Source: Notolepis coatsorum (lineage: Eukaryota; Chordata; Actinopteri; Aulopiformes; Paralepididae). Taken from it: a stretch of 64,000 nt of DNA. The translations under genes and the position numbers were made by a program. The notes beneath the pieces were generated by a model, which did no database searches, was not told the DNA's origin, and saw only the letters and a program-made list of their open reading frames with translations. This document shows positions 56,940 to 64,000 of this stretch, one piece after another. How positions within the stretch are numbered: the stretch's first letter is position 1; each line of letters opens with the position of its first letter. The stretch is taken from the NCBI GenBank assembly GCA_963971535.1, contig OZ020587.1, positions 159,601,856-159,665,855 on the forward strand, written 5' to 3'.

Positions 56940-59430
56940 TTCCCGTAACTCCAGCATCATTAACACCACGGTAACTCCCCTACATGTATCTGACCATTCC
57001 TTCATATCCTTCTCACTAACTCTCATGCTTAACCGAAAGGTCTTCACCCCAACTCAAACAGTCTCACTCAGACGCAACCTGCCCTCCCTATCCCCCTCCA
57101 CCCTCTCCTCTGACATACTATCCGCTCTACCTTTGAGTGACACCTTCTCTGCTCTCTCCACAGAGATGGCAACCTCCACCCTCCTTTCAGCCCTGGCAAC
57201 CTCCTTCGACAAGCTCTGTCCCCTCGTTGAGAAACCTGCCCGCCGTTCCCCACCCAGTCCATGGCTGACAGATCCAGTGAGAGAACAAAGACAGGTCCTG
57301 AGAGCAGCTGAAAGGAAGTATAGAAAGTCACGCCTCACTGCTGACATCGACACATATCACAACCTCTTGTTAACATTCTCCAAAACCATCACTAATGCCA
57401 AAGCTTCTTTCTTCCACCATAGGATTGAGGCCTCTGCCAAGAATCTTCGCAAACTGCATGCTACCATGTCCTCCCTCCTCACTCCCCCCCCACCCCCCCC
57501 TCCCTCATCTTTCTCTGCCGAAGACTTTGCGATCTTCTTTGAGGAAAAAGTGGAGAACATCCGCAGCTCCTTCTCCCAACCCCCACCCATTCCAAATGCT
57601 GAATCGAGAACCTCATCCTTCACTCTGTCATCTTTCTCTCCCATTACAGAAGCAGAGACCCTGACACTGGTAACGTCAAACCGTCCGACTACTTGCCAGC
57701 TGGACCAGCTACCCTCCCCACTCCTCCAGACCATAGCACCAGACATCCTCCCATTCCTAACTGCAACCATCAACTCCTCACTCAACTCGGGGGTGGTCCC
57801 CACCTCCCTAAAACAAGCCAGAGTCACGCCGCTCATAAAAAAACCAACCCTGAACCCTACTGTCATAGGCAACTACCGTCCTGTCTCTCTTCTCTCCTTC
57901 CTTTCTAAAACACTTGAACGTGCTGTATCCAACCAACTTACTACTTATCTCTTACAGAATGACCTCCTAGACCCTAATCAGTCAGGCTTCAGGACTGGTC
58001 ACTCCACAGAGACAGCCCTCATTGCGGTCACAGAGGCACTTCACTTAGCAAAAGCGAAAGGCCTCTCCTCTGTCCTGATTCTCCTAGATCTATCTGCAGC
58101 CTTCGACACAGTCAACCACCAGATCCTCCTTGCGGCCCTCGCAGGAATGGGAGTGGCTGGCTCTGCGCTGACATGGCTGTCATCATACCTCAATGACCGC
58201 TCCTACCAAGTGTCATGGAGAGGGACCCTGTCGGCCACCCGCCCCCTGCGGACGGGTGTCCCCCAGGGCTCGGTTTTAGGACCCCTTCTCTTCTCCCTCT
58301 ACACTAAATCACTGGGTAACATTATCACGTCTCATGGCTTCTCCTACCATTGTTATGCCGACGATACTCAACTCTTCCTCTCCTTCCCTCCCTCAGATAT
58401 CCACGTCTCTGTGCGGATCTCGGCCTGTCTGTCCGACATCTCAGCCTGGATGACGTCCAACCACCTCAAACTGAACCTAAGCAAAACAGAATTGCTCCAC
58501 CTGCCGGCCAAATCCTCCCCCCTAACCGACCTTTCAATCACAGTCGAGAATGCAGCTGTGACTGCGTCCCCGACCGCCAAGAACCTTGGTGTTGTCCTCG
58601 ACGACCAGTTGAACTTCTCTGCTCACATCGCAGCGACGACCAGAACCTGCCGATTCCTCCTGAGCAACGTCAGAAGGATACGCCCCTTCCTGACAAAAGA
58701 AGCCACCCAACTCCTCGTCCAATCAACAGTCATCTCCCGCCTCGACTACTGCAATGCACTGCTCGCTGGCCTCCCGGCCACTGCCACTAAGCCTCTTCAA
58801 CTCATTCAGAACGCAGCGGCCCGCCTGATCTCAAACCTACCGAAGTCGGCCCATGTCACCCCACTTCTTAGGGACCTGCACTGGCTCCCCATTGCTGCAC
58901 GAATCCGCTTCAAGGCCCTCGACCTAGCATACCGTGCGGCAAAGGGAACCGCTCCCGCCTACCTCCGGTCAATGGTCTCTAACTACACACCCTCAAGACC
59001 CCTACGCTCTGCATCTTCTGGCCGCCTCAGACCTACTCCTATCCAAGCTCCGGGAGGGTCATCAAAGAGAAGTCGCCTATTCTCAGTCCTTGCCCCACAA
59101 TGGTGGAATGAACTACCCACCCCAGTTAGGACAGCCGAATCACGTCCAATCTTTCGCCGTCGACTAAAGACGCACTTCTTCAACCATTATCTGAATTAAA
59201 AAAAAAAAAAAGGAAAAAAAAAAAAAAAAAAAAAAATCTAACCCTAACTAACCGTACTGTCATGCACTTGTCCTAATAAACTAACCTACACTGTAGCACT
59301 CAACACTTTGATGAACATTGTTGCTCAGCTGATAGAGTTGTGCCCTTCCTGATGGCTTGTCGTACAGAACTTGTAAGTCGCTTTGGATAAAAGCGTCAGC
59401 TAAATGACTAAATGTAAATGTAAATGTACA
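56940..59430 (+). mobile_element. L2-type LINE, 5'-truncated, with intact RT ORF and ATGTAA tail
   Basis: Runs from the end of the endonuclease domain to a short 3' UTR: an A-rich run (59197-59238), the conserved GTCGCTTTGGATAAAAGCGT near 59376, then AAATGTAAATGTAAATGTAC. The 5' edge is marked by TAACCCTAACC. Codons and ORF are intact, so it is probably young. Confidence 0.88.
57025..59199 (+). CDS. L2-type LINE ORF2 (partial, endonuclease end plus full RT)
   Basis: 724 codons from the first ATG, and the frame is open further upstream to about 56940, where LHVSDHSFISFSL is the closing SDH motif of an APE-type endonuclease. After a linker with a poly-Pro stretch come the RT motifs: LIKKPTLNP and NYRPVSLLSFLSKTLE (residues about 270-295), QSGFRTGHSTETAL, AFDTVNHQILL (about 359), GVPQGSVLGPLLFSLY (about 412) and catalytic YADDTQLF (about 443), then thumb and C-terminal LHWLPIAARIRFKALDL and APQWWNELP. 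Target-primed reverse transcription is the expected role. The missing N-terminal endonuclease makes this copy immobile alone; the RT itself shows no lesion. Confidence 0.92.
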   Translation: MLNRKVFTPTQTVSLRRNLPSLSPSTLSSDILSALPLSDTFSALSTEMATSTLLSALATSFDKLCPLVEKPARRSPPSPWLTDPVREQRQVLRAAERKYRKSRLTADIDTYHNLLLTFSKTITNAKASFFHHRIEASAKNLRKLHATMSSLLTPPPPPPPSSFSAEDFAIFFEEKVENIRSSFSQPPPIPNAESRTSSFTLSSFSPITEAETLTLVTSNRPTTCQLDQLPSPLLQTIAPDILPFLTATINSSLNSGVVPTSLKQARVTPLIKKPTLNPTVIGNYRPVSLLSFLSKTLERAVSNQLTTYLLQNDLLDPNQSGFRTGHSTETALIAVTEALHLAKAKGLSSVLILLDLSAAFDTVNHQILLAALAGMGVAGSALTWLSSYLNDRSYQVSWRGTLSATRPLRTGVPQGSVLGPLLFSLYTKSLGNIITSHGFSYHCYADDTQLFLSFPPSDIHVSVRISACLSDISAWMTSNHLKLNLSKTELLHLPAKSSPLTDLSITVENAAVTASPTAKNLGVVLDDQLNFSAHIAATTRTCRFLLSNVRRIRPFLTKEATQLLVQSTVISRLDYCNALLAGLPATATKPLQLIQNAAARLISNLPKSAHVTPLLRDLHWLPIAARIRFKALDLAYRAAKGTAPAYLRSMVSNYTPSRPLRSASSGRLRPTPIQAPGGSSKRSRLFSVLAPQWWNELPTPVRTAESRPIFRRRLKTHFFNHYLN

Positions 59431-59531
59431 ATTCCCTGACTGTATTACTAGATATGATACTTACTACCACTACCTTTGTACTTAATATTCGGCCACCCAG
59501 TACTCGGGCATAAATATATTATGATGAACAC
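59431..59531. other. Short spacer, nothing recognised
   Basis: Separates the L2 tail from the BEL LTR. Confidence 0.5.
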
Positions 59532-60847
59532 TGTCACGTAGATGAAACGGATCCAACACAAATGTACGAATTAGAAATAGGTCTTTATTTCTACACAGCG
59601 ATGGTGTGTAGAGCAAGCACTTAATCAAATCAATCACATTTATGAATGGGAATTAGTATGCACTTTTATGGCAAGAGTATTCGTCGGTATATCAATAGAG
59701 AATGTCCAATCTCTGAAGGCGCAGGTGGTACATATACGACCTGGAATAGTTAAGGAATAACAGCAATGATACTTCAATGATTATAGACTGGATACACTAG
59801 GGGGGGTTAATCCGGTCGCTTGTAAGCCGACAGGAGTAGGAAGGGGGGGGGGTAGAGTCCGGCTGCCTCATCCGGCCAAGGGTATCCCAGGTGAACCCAC
59901 TGTAGTGCCGTTCAATGCGCCGGCGATCCTTGGACCGCAGATGAAAGCAGATGGACTCTTTGTGGGCCGGCGTCCTCCGGTCCACGGAGGAGAGACGTGA
60001 AGCGACCTCGTCTTGCAGAGCGTCTCCTCACCTTGCGTCCTCTCCAGGGGGGGGGGGGTTCCAACACACGGCAGTGTCGGGGGTCTTTATCCATGGAATA
60101 ATCAACGTATACAAAGCATAATCCATGCCTGGGAAGGCGGGCTGTCGTCGGTAGAATAATCCGGTATACAGGTCCACTCGCTCGTCGGCTCTGGGGCTCC
60201 TCGGGTGCAATCTCACATGGGGTCGATCAGCCTGGATAAGCAGCCAGTTTTCTGCCCGAAACGATGGGGTGCTGACTACGGTAGTATTCTCACCGCACGA
60301 AGCACTATATATTAACAGACTATTATTAGCTTAATAGACTACGTCCAACTCGACGATATAGTGCCAAATATGACTATTCAAATATTAATATACACGATGT
60401 CTCAATACCGATGGTAGGCCGAACTTGGCCTTACTCCCACACGTGGCGTCGCGGGGAGGCTTTACGTCTGTCACTCTATTGGAGGGTAAGAAACTGGACT
60501 GAAAAGGAAGTCCTACTTTAGTAGCGCAGTATATATACGCACTATGAACAAATAGTCCCATTAGTGGTGCGGTAGCCAGATTCCTACGCGGAACTAGGAC
60601 TTGTTCGTACATGTTGAGCGGTACGTTTGAACTGGGTCTGGGGGGTATGGCAGCCTGGCACCAAGGTCTCGACCAATAGTAGAATGGAGACTATTATGGG
60701 ATGTTCAGTAGGCTAGAATGGATATTCAATGCATATTGTACAAGGAATATACAAGGGATATCAGGGAATATTAGAGAATATACAAATACAATTAAATATA
60801 TATAAATAAATATATATATTCGGTTTAATCTGGCCCTTCACAACAGC
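59532..60847 (-). repeat. 3' LTR of a BEL/Pao element
   Basis: 1316 bp; sense strand starts TGTTGTGAAGGGCC (from 60847) and ends CTACGTGACA (59532). AATAAA on the sense strand at about 59585 is a plausible polyadenylation signal. The matching 5' LTR lies outside the window, so the boundaries rest on TG..CA, the polypurine tract and the end of pol. ORFs inside are not believed. Confidence 0.7.
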
Positions 60848-60859
60848 CACCCCCTGATT
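60848..60859 (-). other. Polypurine tract of the BEL/Pao element
   Basis: Minus strand CAGGGGGTGGC immediately before TGTTGTGAAG. Confidence 0.7.
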
Positions 60860-60953
60860 GGTCCCAGACCTAATCAGTTAAGCAGAGACAGATTAATCGC
60901 GTTGTCTATTTACACATAAGGGTTTGCTGTAGGGGTCAGTCAACTTCACAAAG

Positions 60954-63900
60954 TCATAGGGTTATAGGGTCATGGTCATCATCGATTGTGTCTGGGAGTC
61001 GGGGCAGTTCTATGAGCCTCGCCACGGGACGGGTGTAAGTGCGACCCTGGACAAGCACTTCAGCTGCTCGGACCTTGCCGTCGGCACCGGTGATCACTTT
61101 GCTTACGCGGCCGGCCGGCCACATAGCTCTGGGCAGTGATTGATCAATAATCATGACGACTGTTCCTTCTGTCAAATTGTCTCTCTCCTTTACCCACTTC
61201 TGGCGGGTCTGTAGAGACGGTAGGTAGTGCAGTAGGAATGTCCTTTGTTGTGCACTCTCTATGGTGGGGTCTGCGGAGATAACAGTGCTCAATCCACAGA
61301 ACACAGACTTCTTATTTTCCACCTCCTCTGGACTTGCTTCCCTCGGGATAGGCATGGGCCACTGTCCTTCCGGGAGTCTTAGGAATGCGGGGCCGTCACT
61401 GTAAGCATTGTGACGGGTGAGGTCATCTAGGGGCATTCCCCGGGTGATGACGTCAGCTGGGTTCTGTTTTGTATCAACGTAGCGCCACTCTGTTTCTCCG
61501 GTTAACTCTTCGGTTAAGTCTTGAATCTCGGTGACTCTGACTCCCACGAAGACTTTGTACTTGCATGAGTCCGATTTGATCCAGGCGAGTACTGTCGTGG
61601 AATCTGACCACAGGATTGTTCTAGACACCGGTATGGTGAGCTCACGTTGGATGAGCGTGGCTAGGTGCGCTCCGGCTAGGGCTGCGCAGAGCTCTAGGCG
61701 TGGGATAGATTGTTGCTTGCGTGGGGCTATTCTCGAGCGGGCGAGGACAAATGCTGTGTAGATCTCTCCCCCCTTTTCTTGGGCCCGCAAGTAGGCTACT
61801 GATCCGTATGCGACCTCTGAGGCGTCACTGAAGACGTGTAAGTCCATTTTACATGTCTCTGGCCTCACCGTGGGTGGGAAGTAGCTTCGGCGCATATTAA
61901 CGCCTGGGAGTGAGTGGAGCTCCATCTCCCACTCTCTCCAGGTGGATGCAAGGTGTGCGGGAATGGGGTCGTCCCAGCCCTGGTCCTTGTCCCACAATGC
62001 TCGTACAATCATTTTTGCCCTGGTGGTGTACGGTAGAATACATCCTAGCGGGTCATATTGTCGGGCGAGTGTTGTGTACACACTCCGTCTGGTGGTCGGC
62101 GCCGCCGCCGGCCTTCCCTGCGCCGTAGTCAGGGGCTTGTGTCTGTAGTGAAGCGAATCTGTTTTGAATCGCCACACCAATCCCAGGGTCATCTCCTGGG
62201 CTTCTCCCGGGATTGTAGCCATCCAGGTCTCGCTGCTGGCTGCCTTGTCCTCGGAGGAGAGGCTGCGCAGTACTTGCGGATCGCTGCTGGCCCACTGCCT
62301 GAGATCAAAGCCGCCTTTGATCAATGAGGCGCGGAGTTTAATCAGGAGAGCCTCGGCTTCTTCCTGGGTTGAAAGGCTTTGTAGACAGTTGTCTACGTAG
62401 AAGCTGTTCTTTACGCTGTGTCGGACCTCTTCGTCCGCTGCTGGGTCCTCTGCTACATGTTTCTGTAGTGCAAATGTAGCACAGCAGGGGCTGCACGTCG
62501 TTCCGAAGGGGAGGACTTCCCATTGGTAGATGGCTGGGTGCTCATCTCCTGGCTTCTCTCTCCATAGGAACCGTAACAGGGGCTTGTCCTCCTCTACTAA
62601 TCTCACCTGCAGGAACATTCCTTTAATGTCCCCGCTGATGGCCACCTTTTCCTGGCGGAAGCGGAGTAGAACGCCGAGTAGGGAGGGGCCGAGTGTGGGA
62701 CCGGGCAGTAACTCTTTATTCAGATTTTGGGATCCGATCTGGTAGCTGCAGTTAAATACTATGCGGTCTTTACCGTTGTGATGGACCTTGTGGTGAGGCA
62801 CGTACCACGATTCAGTGGTCTGGTCAGCCTCTTTAATGTCCATCTTTGTGACGTGTCCCGCTGTGATGAGCTTCTCAATCTCGGCGCGGTATACACTCTC
62901 TTGGGCGGGGTTCTTGGCTAAGCGCCGCTCCGTGTTCAGCAGGTACCGTTCTGTGGCGTCTGTCTTGGCGTGGAAAGTAGGCATTCCTTCTCGCCGCAGG
63001 AGTGGCGTGGCGTATCTCAACACGCCGTTGACCGGGACTCTCTTGGTCCCTGTCTCGAGGAGGTGAATGGCGTAAATGTCATCTTTAGAGCGAATGTCTT
63101 TCTTTCCGTTCTTAAAGGGCATTTGTTCCAAGGTCCATAACCGCTCTACGTGTTGCAGGAGTGCGGTTTCTCCCTCTGTGACTCGGGAGTGGAGACATCT
63201 AGTGGCTGTACTTCGGTTGAGAGATTTGGCGAGCGGGCCTTGGAGAGTCCATCCCAAACGGGTCTCGACTGCTGCAGGACAGCCTCGGGGTCCGGTATGA
63301 ACCCGGTCTATCGGGACAATGAGGTCTGCATGGTCGGAGCCTATCAACAGGGTCGGCATAGCATTGTCTATGAGCGGGATCGGTAACTTGCGCAGATGTA
63401 CATATTTCTCCATCAGCTTGGCGACGGGGTATGTGTACCGCGACAGTCCTATTTCTTGGCTGGTGAAAGCGTCTGTAATCTGGTACCGTCGCTCAGGCTG
63501 GCCGCTTGCTGCGATAGAGAATGAGACATTCTCGCCCTTTATCGTCTTCAAATCTCGTCTTATTGTCCGAATTGTCATTTGGGTTTCGCTTCCCCGCAGC
63601 CCTAGCTGGGCCGCAGCGGAGGCGAGCAGAAGGGTCTTCTCTGACCCGTCATCGAGGACGGCGTAAGTGTCCAGGACTTTATTCTGGTAGCTTAGTGTCA
63701 CACGCACTACTTTTAGGAGTACTCGGGCTCCACTGCTGCTGGCGGGATCGATGTACATGACGCTCGCTTTGCTGCTGGATGGTGCGGGTGAAGGGCGCCG
63801 TCTGTTACTGTCGTGAAGTATGTCCAGATGGGCTCCATCGCACTTGGTGCACCTTTTCTTTAAGCGGCATTCGGCTGCCATGTGTGAGCGCGCACAGCGA

Positions 63901-64000
63901 AAACAGCGCTTGTTGGACTTTATCCATTGACTTGCTTCCTCCGCGTTCAGCTTGGGGAAGGAGTCACATTGCGCTAGCCAGTGTTCTTTCTCACAGTAGG
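60954..64000 (-). CDS. BEL/Pao gag-pol, partial, lacking the integrase core
   Basis: The frame is open from the window edge to 60954. Start: gag zinc knuckles CFRCARSHMAAEC and CTKCDGAHLDILH. Then an A17-type aspartic protease (YAVLDDGSEKTLL, about residue 75 counted from the Met at 63881), RT (DRIVFNCSYQIG, AISGDIKGMFLQVRL, WEVLPFGTTCSP, catalytic YVDN at about 494), RNase H (VFSDASEVAYGSVAYL at about 684, LELCAALAG, ILWSDSTTVLAWI) and WRYVDTKQNPADVITRGM (about 800). After only about 50 more residues comes the C-terminal BEL domain (LLHYLPSLQTRQKW, GTVVMIIDQSLPRAMWPAGR). The zinc-binding and DDE integrase core normally between these parts is absent, with the frame kept. No stop or frameshift. 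Confidence 0.88.
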   Translation of the reverse strand, partial: YCEKEHWLAQCDSFPKLNAEEASQWIKSNKRCFRCARSHMAAECRLKKRCTKCDGAHLDILHDSNRRRPSPAPSSSKASVMYIDPASSSGARVLLKVVRVTLSYQNKVLDTYAVLDDGSEKTLLLASAAAQLGLRGSETQMTIRTIRRDLKTIKGENVSFSIAASGQPERRYQITDAFTSQEIGLSRYTYPVAKLMEKYVHLRKLPIPLIDNAMPTLLIGSDHADLIVPIDRVHTGPRGCPAAVETRLGWTLQGPLAKSLNRSTATRCLHSRVTEGETALLQHVERLWTLEQMPFKNGKKDIRSKDDIYAIHLLETGTKRVPVNGVLRYATPLLRREGMPTFHAKTDATERYLLNTERRLAKNPAQESVYRAEIEKLITAGHVTKMDIKEADQTTESWYVPHHKVHHNGKDRIVFNCSYQIGSQNLNKELLPGPTLGPSLLGVLLRFRQEKVAISGDIKGMFLQVRLVEEDKPLLRFLWREKPGDEHPAIYQWEVLPFGTTCSPCCATFALQKHVAEDPAADEEVRHSVKNSFYVDNCLQSLSTQEEAEALLIKLRASLIKGGFDLRQWASSDPQVLRSLSSEDKAASSETWMATIPGEAQEMTLGLVWRFKTDSLHYRHKPLTTAQGRPAAAPTTRRSVYTTLARQYDPLGCILPYTTRAKMIVRALWDKDQGWDDPIPAHLASTWREWEMELHSLPGVNMRRSYFPPTVRPETCKMDLHVFSDASEVAYGSVAYLRAQEKGGEIYTAFVLARSRIAPRKQQSIPRLELCAALAGAHLATLIQRELTIPVSRTILWSDSTTVLAWIKSDSCKYKVFVGVRVTEIQDLTEELTGETEWRYVDTKQNPADVITRGMPLDDLTRHNAYSDGPAFLRLPEGQWPMPIPREASPEEVENKKSVFCGLSTVISADPTIESAQQRTFLLHYLPSLQTRQKWVKERDNLTEGTVVMIIDQSLPRAMWPAGRVSKVITGADGKVRAAEVLVQGRTYTRPVARLIELPRLPDTIDDDHDPITL

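Noticed and set aside
59797-60612. ORFs within the BEL LTR
   Set aside because: LTRs are non-coding here; the ORFs are short and without domains.

Overview
The window looks like teleost fish DNA. It holds vertebrate-type spliced exons, L2/Maui- and CR1-group LINEs, a Ty3/gypsy chromovirus, a BEL/Pao element, hAT- and piggyBac-type repeats, tRNA-derived SINE pieces and long microsatellites (CA, TAG, TTA, TA). Species cannot be read from the sequence. About 0.4 kb is recognisable host coding sequence; nearly everything else is repeat.

Host gene: three consecutive exons on the minus strand encode part of the N-terminal EF-hand domain of an aspartate/glutamate mitochondrial carrier, closest by eye to SLC25A13 (citrin): 46263-46409, 19829-19967 and 17374-17467. 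Splice sites and phases (0, then 1, then 2) join without a gap. The intron between the first two is 26.3 kb. It is built mainly from a minisatellite whose 30-32 bp unit is the exon's own last 15 nt plus its 5' splice site (GTGAGT). The continuous block at 36931-46262 holds about 300 units, and the same units reappear at 20979-26389, so the array once spanned most of the intron. On the other side of the same exon a second minisatellite (46420-47255, about 22 units) amplifies the polypyrimidine tract of the 3' splice site. The exon therefore sits between an array of acceptor-like units and an array of donor-like units. This is the most striking feature of the window.

The donor array carries four copies of a GGGCCC-ended transposon-like repeat (three in tandem, one inverted), all at the same place in the minisatellite unit. 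The fourth copy was opened by two hAT-type elements with clean 8-bp target duplications (26503-32613 and 32969-35427). The first of these contains an L2 LINE, a 112-bp-arm palindrome and a composite repeat.

Left flank (1-17.3 kb): a composite repeat, compact at 30370-31576, is here spread over about 15 kb by three insertions: a sushi-like chromovirus (2309-9424, itself holding an L2 fragment) with an 11-nt self-priming primer site, a LINE (9556-10787), and a non-coding LTR element with a tRNA-His-type primer site (10935-15448). Right flank (47-64 kb): LINE tails, MITEs, an inverted broken copy of the third carrier exon (49562-49943), a 0.6 kb polypyrimidine tract, an L2 LINE with a long reverse-transcriptase ORF (56940-59430), and the 3' part of a BEL/Pao element whose reading frame is open but lacks the integrase core (59532-64000).

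All calls were made by reading the sequence; no alignment or database search was run.
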